This document shows, in pieces, positions 34,546 to 41,030 of a stretch of 41,030 bases of DNA. Both the position numbers and the translations under genes were made by a program. Under the pieces are notes generated by a model, which was not told the origin of the DNA, did no database searches, and worked only from the letters and a program-made list of their open reading frames with translations. Location: NCBI GenBank assembly GCA_030016755.1, contig JASEJC010000004.1, forward strand, positions 1 through 41,030. The letters run 5' to 3'. The stretch comes from Candidatus Hodarchaeaceae archaeon (lineage in GTDB: Archaea; Hadarchaeota; Hadarchaeia; Hadarchaeales; Hadarchaeaceae). How positions within the stretch are numbered: the stretch's first letter is position 1; each line of letters starts with the position of its first letter.

Positions 34546-35583
34546 ATGGCAAAAGTAGGAATAGGCCTTGCAGGGCTGGGCTTCGTGGCCAGGGTTCACT
34601 CCAGAGCTTTGAGCGGGATACCGGAGGCAAGGGTAGTTGCCGCGTGGTCGAAGTTTCCCGAGGAGCACGGCAGGTTCAGCGAGTTCACAAAGAAGCTGGG
34701 CTTTGAGGTTGAAAAATACTACACCGACCTTAGAAAAATGCTTGAGGACCCAAAGGTCGATGCTGTCATCTGTGCCATTCCTCCAAGATTTGTTGAGCCC
34801 ATTGCTGGCGAAATCATCCAATCTGGAAAACCCACCATCGTCGAATGCCCTCCGGGCGACACCCCGGAAGTGATAGATCGACTCGACAAATTAGCAAAAG
34901 AAAGGGGTGCCAGGGTGATGCCGGGGCACTGCTACCGCTTTGCCCCATGCTTCAAAAAATCAAAAGAACTCATCGATGAGGGTGAAATCGGGGCTCCAAC
35001 ATTTGTCCATTTCAGAGAGTTTGTGCCTGCAGATAGTCTCGCAAGGCAGTGGCCGCGCGGGTCTTGGATCTGGAACAAGGAGAGCGGTGGGCCGATACCG
35101 ACCATGACGGTGTTCTGCATGGATATGGCACGCTGGCTCTTGAACTCTGAACCTATCTCTCTGTATGCGACAATTAAGTGGCAAGAGCTACCACAATTCG
35201 GCATCCTGGGTTACACCGTGGCAAACGTGATAAAATTCAGGAATGGTGTCACGTGGGTAAATGAGTTCAGTGGCAGCGTTGCACAGAGCATGGGGCCCCC
35301 GGTGAAGATGGAAATCATTGGTGAGGATGGGGGTGCTGTTGTGGCAGATGGTCCTGAGAAGGTCATCCTCTACTCTGGAAAAGGGGGGCAGAAGGAATGG
35401 CCATTCGAGCTGACCCGACCAGAGAGGTGGGGCCACAGGCAGCAGGACGAGTACTTCATCAAATCTGTGGTGATCGGACGTGAGGAACCAGTCGTGAAAT
35501 TGCAGGATGCAAAGAAAGCGTTGAAAATGTCGCTGGCTATTTTGGAATCATCAAAAACTGGCAAGGAGATCCACTTTGATTAA
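34546..35583 (+). CDS. Gfo/Idh/MocA-family oxidoreductase with altered EKP motif
   Basis: NAD(P)-dependent sugar- or cyclitol-type dehydrogenase, 345 residues. Rossmann start VGIGLAGLGFVARVHSRAL, then VDAVICAIPPRF. The family EKP motif, whose Lys is catalytic, reads Glu100-Cys101-Pro102 (VECPPGD). MPGHCYRFAP, GSWIWNKESGGPIPTM and the C-terminal beta-sheet domain (VANVIKFRNGVTWVNEFSGS, GEDGGAVVADG) are present. The substrate cannot be told and the missing Lys questions normal catalysis. ATG 34546, with an adjacent upstream GTG. Confidence 0.87.
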   Translation: MAKVGIGLAGLGFVARVHSRALSGIPEARVVAAWSKFPEEHGRFSEFTKKLGFEVEKYYTDLRKMLEDPKVDAVICAIPPRFVEPIAGEIIQSGKPTIVECPPGDTPEVIDRLDKLAKERGARVMPGHCYRFAPCFKKSKELIDEGEIGAPTFVHFREFVPADSLARQWPRGSWIWNKESGGPIPTMTVFCMDMARWLLNSEPISLYATIKWQELPQFGILGYTVANVIKFRNGVTWVNEFSGSVAQSMGPPVKMEIIGEDGGAVVADGPEKVILYSGKGGQKEWPFELTRPERWGHRQQDEYFIKSVVIGREEPVVKLQDAKKALKMSLAILESSKTGKEIHFD

Positions 35584-35589
35584 AGTGTT

Positions 35590-36177
35590 GTGGGTGTACC
35601 TGTGACTAAAAAAACGGTCTTGGCACTCGCGGGGAGCCCGGTGAAAGGCGGAAGCACCGACAGGTTGCTGGATCAGGTGCTCAGAGGTACAAGGACGAAG
35701 GACGCGAGCGTGGAGAAAATCTACCTGTGTGATCTCAAGATAACCCCATGCAATTCCTGCGGCAAGTGCGAGAAGACAGGTGTGTGTCCTATCGACGACG
35801 ATATGAAATGGCTTTACAAAAAACTGCTCAAATCACACGTAATCATCTTGGCATCGCCTATTTATTTCATGGGACTACCTGCGCAAGCGAAATCCATGAT
35901 AGACCGCTGCCAGTCCATTTGGGTCGAGAGGTTCAAGCTGAAGAAAAAATTCGGAAAAAAGGACCGCATGGGATTCTTCATATCTGTCGGAAATATGACT
36001 CGCCCGCATCTGTTTAAAGGGGCGGTTGCGACTGTGAAAGCTTTTTTCGCGACGATCGGTGTGAAGTACACTGGGGACCTGCTTTTCCCGAAAATCAATG
36101 GAAAGAAGGATATCATGGAGCATCCCACCGCGATGAGTGATGCTTTAGAGGCAGGCGCAAAGCTCGTCAGCGATTAG
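35590..36177 (+). CDS. Iron-sulfur flavoprotein / NADPH-dependent FMN reductase
   Basis: 195-residue flavodoxin-like protein. FMN loop ALAGSPVKGGSTDRLL; a compact cysteine motif Cys54, Cys57, Cys60, Cys66 (CNSCGKCEKTGVC) as in archaeal iron-sulfur flavoprotein Isf; ILASPIYFMGLPAQAKSMIDR binds the isoalloxazine side. Isf proteins pass electrons from ferredoxin to oxygen or peroxide in methanogens. GTG at 35590 (GTG 35602 also possible), 6 bases after the oxidoreductase gene, so probably one operon. Confidence 0.88.
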   Translation: MGVPVTKKTVLALAGSPVKGGSTDRLLDQVLRGTRTKDASVEKIYLCDLKITPCNSCGKCEKTGVCPIDDDMKWLYKKLLKSHVIILASPIYFMGLPAQAKSMIDRCQSIWVERFKLKKKFGKKDRMGFFISVGNMTRPHLFKGAVATVKAFFATIGVKYTGDLLFPKINGKKDIMEHPTAMSDALEAGAKLVSD

Positions 36178-36190
36178 AATGGAATCGAGC

Positions 36191-36227
36191 GAGAAACCCC
36201 ATGCGCTTCAGCCGTGGGATGAATCAC
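36191..36227 (+). mobile_element. Possible IS200/IS605 right-end hairpin remnant
   Basis: GAGAAACCCCATGCGCTTC followed by AGCCGTGGGATGAATCAC resembles the conserved right end / guide-RNA 3' hairpin found after tnpB genes in archaea: 'AAACCCC', a hairpin with a TTCAG loop, then 'GGGATGAATCAC'. The stem is CCCATG (36198-36203) with CGTGGG (36213-36218), one G-T pair. No tnpB frame precedes it, only the flavoprotein gene, so this would be a solo end. Assigned by pattern memory only. Confidence 0.4.
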
Positions 36228-36401
36228 GTGCCGAAGGCCGAAGATGGGATCTCTTAAAAGGCGAAGGCAAACGCTATTTAAGAACTCTGCCCATCATTCT
36301 ATCATTGCTTTCTTTATTCAGGCGATGCCGTACATCATTTTGTTTTTTAGACGGTTATTGAAACCGAAAGTTAAAGCCATTCGTTTAACCGGAGGGTAAC
36401 C

Positions 36402-36476
36402 AATGGCACGTCAGACCGCCCATCATCAGGTTCATCGCCAAAGCTCAGACGATGTCGTGACATCATCCGTGCCATT
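36402..36476 (-). ncRNA. C/D box guide sRNA targeting 16S rRNA C1402
   Basis: Read on the minus strand: a 9-bp terminal stem AATGGCACG/CGTGCCATT (36468-36476 with 36402-36410), box C ATGATGT (36460-36466, one mismatch to RTGATGA), guide, box D' CTGA (36445-36448), box C' GCGATGA (36432-36438), guide, box D CTGA (36411-36414). The 11 bases before box D (TGATGGGCGGT, 36415-36425) pair with the universal 16S segment ACCGCCCGTCA with one G-U pair. The base paired to the fifth guide position is C1402 (E. coli numbering), a nucleotide 2'-O-methylated in E. coli by RsmI. The D' guide has eight pairs with 23S 2501-2508, selecting U2504, which is less sure. Confidence 0.85.
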
Positions 36477-36495
36477 TAAAAGCTAATCGGCTCGA

Positions 36496-36508
36496 TGATA
36501 AAAATTTT
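36496..36508 (-). promoter_or_regulatory. TATA element of the C/D sRNA
   Basis: On the minus strand AAAATTTTTATC lies here, centred about 26 bases before the 5' end of the sRNA stem (36476). That is the normal archaeal TATA-to-start distance, which suggests the sRNA has its own promoter and is not only processed from the upstream ftsY transcript. Confidence 0.55.
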
Positions 36509-36536
36509 TGGTAAGCACATTGGCATTCACATTTTC

Positions 36537-36561
36537 TAGTTCTGAATGTCGCTCAGAACTA
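36537..36561. repeat. Perfect 9-bp hairpin downstream of ftsY
   Basis: TAGTTCTGA (36537-36545), loop ATGTCGC, TCAGAACTA (36553-36561). It begins 44 bases after the ftsY stop on the minus strand. No T-run follows directly, so it may protect the mRNA 3' end or mark an RNA rather than end transcription. Confidence 0.55.
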
Positions 36562-36604
36562 CAACAGATGTGAAACCGAGAAATTTCATCAGGGCAACGT
36601 TGAA

Positions 36605-37750
36605 TTAATCTCCAAACAGCGCGTTCAGGATGATCTCCGGCTTGAACTCCACCAAGTCGTCGTAACCCTGCCCGGTCCCCAAGAACAGGATTGGCTTCCC
36701 GGTGACCTGCGTTATCGAGAGGGCTGCCCCCCCGCGAGCGTCTGCATCCATCTTGCACAAAATCGACCCAGTTATGCCGACAGTCTGATCGAAAGTCCTG
36801 GCCTGCTCGACCGCGTCGTTCCCCGTTAGGGCGTCCCCGACGAAAATCACGAGGTCAGGCTTTGCCACGCGCACGATTTTTTTCATCTCGTCCATCAGAT
36901 TGACATCAGTCTGCATTCGCCCCGCCGTGTCCACAAGCACAACATCTAGTCCCTTGGCCTTGGCATGGGATATCGCGTCGTAGGCAACAGCCGCAGCGTC
37001 TGCACCCCGGCGCTGCTTGACCACGCCCACGTTCAGCCGCTCCGCATGGATTTCAAGCTGTTCGATTCCAGCCGCCCTGAAGGTGTCGGCTGCGGCGAGC
37101 ACGACCTTGTAGCCGCGCCCCATCAAATATCTCGCCAATTTCGCGATGCTGGTCGTTTTGCCGTGGCCGTTTATCCCCACGAAAACTATCACCGCGGGCT
37201 CGCCCTTTGCGCGTTTGGCGTCGATGGTTCCAAGCAGGTCGACCTTTCGCTCGGTCACCAAAACCTCCTGGATGGCCTGCCGCAGCACCTCGTCGGCCAG
37301 TTTCTTCGGGTCCTCCTTGAGGCCCAGCTTTCGCCCCACGAGGCCCGATTTCACGCGCTCGATGATGCTGTCTGTGACGGGGACCGCGACATCGCTCTCA
37401 AGCAACCCAACCTGAAGCTCCCAGATGATGTCCTCCACGTCCTTAGGGGAGAGCTCCCTGCGGGTGATGCGCTTCACGACCCTGCGCAGTACCCTTCTTG
37501 GCTTCTCTGGAGATGGGATCTCGGGCGGGGCTTTGGGTTTAGCAGGTGGGACCTTCGGGACTTTTTTGCTAGGTGGAGCTTTAGGTGGGGCCTCGGGTGG
37601 AACTTTCGGTGGTAGCTCAGGTGGGGCTTCGGGTAAAACTTCAGGTTCGGACACAGGTGGGACTTCAAGGGTCGGCACAAGTTCAGGTTCGGCCTTCTTG
37701 CGAATGCGCTCCGCAACTCGCTTGAGCTTTTGCTTTAGCTTCTCAAACAT
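36605..37750 (-). CDS. ftsY: Signal recognition particle receptor FtsY
   Basis: GTPase that docks SRP-ribosome complexes at the membrane. 381 residues from ATG 37750 (GAGGGG upstream). Basic amphipathic N-terminus (MFEKLKQKLKRVAERIRKKAE), then a striking Pro-rich linker of PPEAPPK/PPKVPP units (about 25-75), the helical N domain (ELSPKDVEDIIWELQVGLLESDVAVPV) and the NG GTPase: G1 GINGHGKTTS (about 192-201), ADTFRAAGIEQL, DTAGRMQTD, then GNDAVEQ and the closing LGTGQGYDDLVEF. End of the translation cluster; overlaps prefoldin alpha by 8 bases. Confidence 0.97.
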   Translation of the reverse strand: MFEKLKQKLKRVAERIRKKAEPELVPTLEVPPVSEPEVLPEAPPELPPKVPPEAPPKAPPSKKVPKVPPAKPKAPPEIPSPEKPRRVLRRVVKRITRRELSPKDVEDIIWELQVGLLESDVAVPVTDSIIERVKSGLVGRKLGLKEDPKKLADEVLRQAIQEVLVTERKVDLLGTIDAKRAKGEPAVIVFVGINGHGKTTSIAKLARYLMGRGYKVVLAAADTFRAAGIEQLEIHAERLNVGVVKQRRGADAAAVAYDAISHAKAKGLDVVLVDTAGRMQTDVNLMDEMKKIVRVAKPDLVIFVGDALTGNDAVEQARTFDQTVGITGSILCKMDADARGGAALSITQVTGKPILFLGTGQGYDDLVEFKPEIILNALFGD

Positions 37751-38207
37751 CCGCTGCCCCTCGTCCACTGGGCTCTTCTCTCGTCTTTTGGAGAATTCGC
37801 TCCGCTTCAGGTCTAAGGGTCTCGATGCGCTCCTCAAGCCTGCCCAGCTCCTCACGCGAACGCTCTATGGCTTCCTCAATCTCCTTCCCGCGGGCCTCAA
37901 GAACTTGTATGGCATCGTCAGCTTTTCGCTCGACCGACACATCAGCCCCCAACCCCGTTATCACCTTATCAGAAAGGGCGAGTTTGGCGGTGATAAAGGA
38001 GTCCGACCCTATGGGGACCAAAATCTCGGTGTCGGGCTTAAGCTCCTTCAGGTTCTTGATCGCGCCCACCGTCATGGAGAGTTCCGTGAGTGATGTTGCG
38101 AGTATGGAGATTTGCTGCCGAAGGGCATCGACCGCGGCCTGGTAACCACTGAGCTGACCAAGGATGCGCTGCAGCCTCTCCTGATCCTCTTTCGTCAGCC
38201 GCTCCAT
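37743..38207 (-). CDS. pfdA: Prefoldin alpha subunit
   Basis: Jellyfish-shaped co-chaperone that hands unfolded proteins to the thermosome. 154 residues: N-terminal coil (LTKEDQERLQRILGQLSGYQAAVDALRQQISIL), the beta hairpins (TEILVPIGSDSFITAKLALSDKVITGLGADVSVERK) and the C-terminal coil ending in a charged tail. The alpha class is shown by two beta hairpins. ATG 4 bases after the LX gene, GGAGTGATCG upstream. Confidence 0.96.
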   Translation of the reverse strand: MERLTKEDQERLQRILGQLSGYQAAVDALRQQISILATSLTELSMTVGAIKNLKELKPDTEILVPIGSDSFITAKLALSDKVITGLGADVSVERKADDAIQVLEARGKEIEEAIERSREELGRLEERIETLRPEAERILQKTREEPSGRGAADV

Positions 38208-38211
38208 TCGA

Positions 38212-38433
38212 TCACTCCAACATGGCGAGAACTCTCGGGTCGGTTACCTCTTTGGGATTAATCTCGGCCACATCCTCTATATTGATTTGGTTTCGTTTGA
38301 GTTTGTGCCTGCTCCCAAGTTCCGAGTAGACACGCTCAAGCGCATGCTCCTTGGTGAGCGCGAGCAACTCCCGCGTGAACTTTTGGCGGTAGAGCCCCTG
38401 TTTGAACCACCCACGGATTCTGTAGACCTGCAT
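38212..38433 (-). CDS. rpl18a: Large subunit ribosomal protein LX (L18a/L20a family)
   Basis: 73 residues: VYRIRGWFKQGLYRQKFTRELLALTKEHALERVYSELGSRHKLKR, then QINIEDVAEINPKEVTDP. Matches archaeal LX, equivalent to half of eukaryotic L18Ae. Adjacent to eIF6 and prefoldin alpha as in many archaea. Confidence 0.95.
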   Translation of the reverse strand: MQVYRIRGWFKQGLYRQKFTRELLALTKEHALERVYSELGSRHKLKRNQINIEDVAEINPKEVTDPRVLAMLE

Positions 38434-38442
38434 TTTTACACC

Positions 38443-39105
38443 TCAGATAAACCCCAGGGCGCTTTCGATGCGGCCGAGTTCTGGTCCTGTGGAGGTCATG
38501 CCGACGACCGCACCGTTTGAGTTCGCCACCATACAAAGTCCAACAAATTTTACCCCGCCGCACGCCGTTCCCACTTCCACAGGTACCCCGAGCACCCTTT
38601 CCGCAAGCTTCAGCTCACTCTCCGACACGTCCGGATGCAGAAGCGCCCCGCGGTTGGTGGCTACGCCGGCCGCTCCCACATTTTTTATCCCCGCAATCGT
38701 TCCGCGCTTGACAGGGGTACCGAGCTTCTGAGTTAGGATCTGAAGGACTTCATCTGGGAGGTCTGGGTTTACGATCGCGCCGCGGTCGTTTGCTAATACA
38801 ATATTCCCAAACGCTGTGAACTTGCTTTTGATTTGCTCGATGCCAATGCCGAACTTGGCCAGCCGCGCTTCGCCCTCCATCTCGAACAGATCCGAGCAAA
38901 TAAGGCCCCTCGAGTTACCTGCCGCTAAAATCCCAATCAAGGGGCTCCGGCCCATGTCGCTCCTGATTATAGGCACGCCCAAAGCATTCTGCGCCTCCTG
39001 CTCTCGAAAGTGGAACCGTGCCGGAAACAGAGCAATCCTATCGGTGCACAAAGCGAATGCTCCCAAGTAAGGAATCCTGTTGAACCCCATCCTGATAAGC
39101 GCCAT
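38443..39105 (-). CDS. eif6: Translation initiation factor 6 (ribosome anti-association factor)
   Basis: Binds the large subunit and prevents premature joining. 220 residues of five-fold pseudo-symmetric pentein repeats: IPYLGAFALCTDRIALFP, GNSRGLICSDLFEMEGEARL, LANDRGAIVNPDLPDEVLQ, VATNRGALLHPDVSESELK, VANSNGAVVGMTSTGPELGRI. ATG with GGTGGAG upstream; sits between L31e and LX. Confidence 0.97.
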   Translation of the reverse strand: MALIRMGFNRIPYLGAFALCTDRIALFPARFHFREQEAQNALGVPIIRSDMGRSPLIGILAAGNSRGLICSDLFEMEGEARLAKFGIGIEQIKSKFTAFGNIVLANDRGAIVNPDLPDEVLQILTQKLGTPVKRGTIAGIKNVGAAGVATNRGALLHPDVSESELKLAERVLGVPVEVGTACGGVKFVGLCMVANSNGAVVGMTSTGPELGRIESALGFI

Positions 39106-39118
39106 GTCTCCACCTTGG

Positions 39119-39370
39119 CTACCCAGCGAGGGAAGCCTCCACCGACCCGTCGTCCTGCTTCACGGCCCGCACCCTGATCCTCAATGGGGGGTGCTTGCCT
39201 CCGCGTTCCCAGAGTTTGCGGTTTAACCCAGAATCTAGCTTTATCTCGTCCGACTTCATGTGTTTTTTCAAAAATTCTCGGACCAACTTCGCCGCTCGCT
39301 GGGTGCGCCGCTGGCGGGCAACCCGTTTGGCTTCCCGTAATGGGATGATGTAGATCCGCTCCTCTGGCAT
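39119..39370 (-). CDS. rpl31e: Large subunit ribosomal protein L31e
   Basis: 83 residues: ERIYIIPLREAKRVARQRRTQRAAKLVREFLKKHMK, IKLDSGLNRKLWERGGKHPPLRIRVRA. These are the conserved L31e segments near the exit tunnel. ATG with GGTGAT upstream; 8 bases after L39e. Confidence 0.96.
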   Translation of the reverse strand: MPEERIYIIPLREAKRVARQRRTQRAAKLVREFLKKHMKSDEIKLDSGLNRKLWERGGKHPPLRIRVRAVKQDDGSVEASLAG

Positions 39371-39378
39371 GATATCAC

Positions 39379-39534
39379 CTATGGTTTGATGCGTTGTCGG
39401 CGCCAGCTCCGTCTCTTTACGTGGGTGCGAATCCTACCTCGAGTCTTGCCCATAACCCAGACAGGAGCCCGCCTTGTGAGCTTCCCTGCTCTGCCCAGCC
39501 TTCGTTTCAGTGGAGCTGGCTTGTTCCGCGCCAT
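39379..39534 (-). CDS. rpl39e: Large subunit ribosomal protein L39e
   Basis: A 51-residue, strongly basic protein found by reading the gap between L31e and the PDCD5 gene: ARNKPAPLKRRLGRAGK, RRAPVWVMGKTRGRIRTHVK, RRSWRRQRIKP. The PVWV.. and RRSWRR segments are L39e hallmarks. It lines the polypeptide exit tunnel in place of part of bacterial L23. ATG at 39532-39534 lies directly after the PDCD5 stop. Short enough to escape most length cut-offs. Confidence 0.95.
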   Translation of the reverse strand: MARNKPAPLKRRLGRAGKLTRRAPVWVMGKTRGRIRTHVKRRSWRRQRIKP

Positions 39535-39870
39535 TTAGGCCCTCCTTATCTTGAACTCGCGCTTGCGTGTCTGCAGTCGGTTCAAAATTTCCTTCAGCTG
39601 TGAATCCGTAATTTTGGAAGCGAGCCTGCCGGACTGGGCGAGCTGAATCAGCTGGAGTTCAAGTTTTTCGGCAAACTCTGGCCTTGCCGCGCGGATGTTG
39701 GCGAGCCTGCTTCGGGCTTCGGGGGTGAGAATATGCTGGATGGCGATTCGTTTTTGAATCTCGTACTGCTGCCTGAGTTCGGCTTGGCGCTGTTGCTCTT
39801 GGAGTTGGGCCTGCAACTCGAGCATCCTCCGCTTCCTCAATTCTTCTAGTTCTTCCTCTTCTTCCGCCAT
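39535..39870 (-). CDS. PDCD5-like DNA-binding protein
   Basis: 111 residues. An acidic start (AEEEEELEELRKRRMLELQAQL), a Gln-rich helix, then the PDCD5 core (AIQHILTPEARSRLANIRAARPEFAEKLE, QLIQLAQSGRLASKITDSQLKEIL) and a basic end. Archaeal members (MTH1615-type) bind DNA in vitro; their position next to S19e and L39e is conserved. Cell role unclear. Confidence 0.94.
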   Translation of the reverse strand: MAEEEEELEELRKRRMLELQAQLQEQQRQAELRQQYEIQKRIAIQHILTPEARSRLANIRAARPEFAEKLELQLIQLAQSGRLASKITDSQLKEILNRLQTRKREFKIRRA

Positions 39871-39874
39871 AGGG

Positions 39875-40300
39875 TCACACCTTCCCCCTGGCTTTTAGCT
39901 GCTCGGCTAGCCGTTCTAGCATCTCCGCACTTTTTGGGGTTAGCTTTCGGCCCCGGCGCTCGGCTTTGGTCACGAGCCCCGCACGCTCGAGCTGCTGAAG
40001 GATGACTCGGATGATCTTCCCGCCGGCCTTTCGGAAATGTGCAGGGGCCTGCCCCCGGTGCTGCCGCCCACCGTAGTAGCTGCGGAGCCTCGAGATCCCA
40101 ACCGGGCCGTCGATGTAGATACGCCGGAGGAGCGACGCCGCGCGCGTGTACCACCAGTCGGGTTGCTCTGGCGGGCGCTCCTTGTGGGCCCCCGTTTTGG
40201 CGAAGTGACTCCACTGGGGCGGCGTGAGCTCTTTCATCCCTTTCAGCTCCTCACCCACCCGCTTGATGAGGGCATCTGCGGAAACCTCTCTAACCGACAT
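39875..40300 (-). CDS. rps19e: Small subunit ribosomal protein S19e
   Basis: 141 residues: SVREVSADALIKRVGEELK, PPQWSHFAKTGAHKERPPEQPDWWYTRAASLLRRIYIDGPVGISRLRSYYGG, AGGKIIRVILQQLERAGLV. Archaeal/eukaryotic S19e with its winged-helix core, needed for small-subunit maturation. ATG behind GGGGAAGAA; the 49-base gap to rnp4 shows nothing else. Confidence 0.97.
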   Translation of the reverse strand: MSVREVSADALIKRVGEELKGMKELTPPQWSHFAKTGAHKERPPEQPDWWYTRAASLLRRIYIDGPVGISRLRSYYGGRQHRGQAPAHFRKAGGKIIRVILQQLERAGLVTKAERRGRKLTPKSAEMLERLAEQLKARGKV

Positions 40301-40349
40301 TTCTTCCCCACTTATAGTTCATCAACCAACCCTCTTGAAGCTGGCGATA

Positions 40350-40700
40350 TTAACACTTTCCCGTGCGCTTTGAAGTTTTTCTCTTCGGCTTGTAGGGTAA
40401 GCGCGAAACGCGACCACACCTCAAGCAAGTTATGATCACGCAACCCGACTGAACCCTCACGCGGCAGCTGGCGCCGGGTTTCCAGAATGAGAGGCACTTC
40501 CTACAAAATTTTCGCCTCAAGGCTAGGGGGAGCTTGAGATTGTATCGGGTTTTGAGCCTCCACGCCAGCCGCACATAGCGGTCGGCGAGTTCCGGGCGCT
40601 GTTTGAATGTTTCCTCCGCCGATCTGAGAAGGTGCTCCATCTGCTCCGCCGCTATTTTTTTGAACTCGTCGGCTGGTTTGTGTGTTCGGCGGTGCGTCAT
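40350..40700 (-). CDS. rnp4: RNase P protein component 4 (Rpp21/Rnp4)
   Basis: 116 residues. Helical start (EFKKIAAEQMEHLLRSAEETFKQRPELADRYVRLAWRLKTRYNLKLPLALRRKFCRKC), then the zinc site formed by FCRKC and ITCLRCGRVSRLPY. RNase P removes tRNA 5' leaders; Rnp4 pairs with Rpp29 on the specificity domain. ATG 3 bases after the nep1 stop. Confidence 0.95.
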   Translation of the reverse strand: MTHRRTHKPADEFKKIAAEQMEHLLRSAEETFKQRPELADRYVRLAWRLKTRYNLKLPLALRRKFCRKCLSFWKPGASCRVRVQSGCVIITCLRCGRVSRLPYKPKRKTSKRTGKC

Positions 40701-40703
40701 GGG

Positions 40704-41030
40704 TCATCTCCTCAAACGGAGCTCTGGGATACCGAATGTCTCTTCGTAAGCATAAACTGCCCGCGCGATGACGGTCGGGGCGCGGAGGAGTTCGGGATCG
40801 ATGCTCACGAGTTCGTCCGAGAGCTTGTCAACATCGGACAGGAAATCACCGCGTGGAAACCCGCCGACTACTACACAGACCTCGTCCTCCCTCGAGAGCC
40901 CGCGGTAGACCTCTTTTAAGGACCTCCGCTGCCCCCGCTCGCTGAAGGTCAAGACTTTTTTCGGCTTCAGCCGTTCGAGCAGGGCCGCAAGGGATGCATC
41001 CTCAAGGCGGAGCAGCGGGTTCTCTGGTGG
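40704..41030 (-). CDS. nep1: 16S rRNA pseudouridine N1-methyltransferase Nep1, C-terminal part
   Basis: The frame is open to the right window edge: residues LLRLEDASLAALLERLKPKK precede VLTFSERGQRRSLKEVYRGL, DEVCVVVGGFPRGDF and the end YAYEETFGIPELRLRR. The GGFP-G-F segment is the SAM-binding knot of the SPOUT enzyme Nep1/Emg1, which methylates a pseudouridine in helix 35 of 16S rRNA. The N-terminal part lies outside. First visible gene of the translation cluster. Confidence 0.93.
   Translation of the reverse strand, partial: PPENPLLRLEDASLAALLERLKPKKVLTFSERGQRRSLKEVYRGLSREDEVCVVVGGFPRGDFLSDVDKLSDELVSIDPELLRAPTVIARAVYAYEETFGIPELRLRR

Noticed and set aside
36179-36361. 60-codon open frame after the flavoprotein gene
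   Set aside because: It covers the IS605-like hairpin, has no ribosome site and no family resemblance; its composition changes midway.
36553-36590. Minus-strand CTGATGA ... CTGA with a 5-bp flanking stem, a possible second C/D sRNA
   Set aside because: The spacing between the boxes is about 29 bases with no internal boxes, the first base of box C does not fit, and no target is evident.
1-41030. CRISPR array, tRNA or rRNA gene
   Set aside because: I scanned the gene-free stretches for regularly spaced repeats, T-loop motifs and rRNA landmarks and found none; the Cas4-like nuclease stands without any cas neighbour.

Overview
The window is archaeal chromosomal DNA. Evidence: a group II chaperonin (thermosome) subunit, prefoldin alpha, eIF6, ribosomal proteins LX/L18a, L31e, L39e and S19e, a PDCD5-like protein, the RNase P subunit Rpp21, Nep1, pyruvoyl-dependent arginine decarboxylase, AMP phosphorylase, TATA-type promoters, many leaderless or GTG/TTG starts, and a C/D box guide RNA. 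Sep-tRNA:Cys-tRNA synthase together with the DUF39/NIL-ferredoxin/UPF0280 sulfur set is shared mainly with methanogens and relatives. I infer a euryarchaeal-type lineage close to that gene pool (for example Hadarchaeota or Archaeoglobi-like), but the sequence does not settle the phylum.

Layout. 1-424: start of an IS6-like transposase, cut by the window edge. 560-7154: complete tryptophan operon trpEGDCFBA with overlapping stops and starts. 7151-11370: DUF1805 protein, AMP phosphorylase, arginine decarboxylase, thermosome. 11485-15249: Tad/type IV pilus-like secretion ATPase with two membrane platform proteins, followed by a convergent HTH protein. 15810-16214: decayed IS630 transposase. 16294-18395: EngB-like GTPase, exported protein, uridine phosphorylase-like enzyme. 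18741-20292: membrane protein and nitroreductase. 20342-26551: accessory island with three nucleotidyltransferase toxin-antitoxin-like modules, a DCD-NucS fusion nuclease, a decayed adenine deaminase, zinc-ribbon proteins, a RecB/Cas4-like nuclease and an RHH-like protein.

26593-34366: sulfur region. A minus-strand operon encodes DUF39-CBS, NIL ferredoxin, UPF0280, a MoaD/ThiS-E1 fusion and SepCysS. It faces a convergent JAMM protease and a divergent gcvT-frhB pair. DUF39, NIL-ferredoxin and UPF0280 proteins are known in methanogens for homocysteine synthesis and sulfide assimilation, and SepCysS makes Cys-tRNA. The operon therefore joins homocysteine formation and tRNA-dependent cysteine formation to a ubiquitin-like sulfur carrier system. 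The carrier's Gly-Gly lies inside a fusion, and the adjacent JAMM protein is the obvious candidate to process it or its conjugates. This is the most promising possible new system here.

34546-36177: an oxidoreductase with an altered EKP motif and an iron-sulfur flavoprotein. 36191-36561: a gene-free stretch holding a well-formed C/D box sRNA (minus strand, 36402-36476) whose D guide pairs with the conserved 16S rRNA segment so as to select C1402 (E. coli numbering). 36605-41030: the conserved translation and protein-targeting cluster nep1-rnp4-S19e-PDCD5-L39e-L31e-eIF6-LX-prefoldin alpha-ftsY, all on the minus strand. The 51-codon L39e gene at 39379-39534 is easy to miss.
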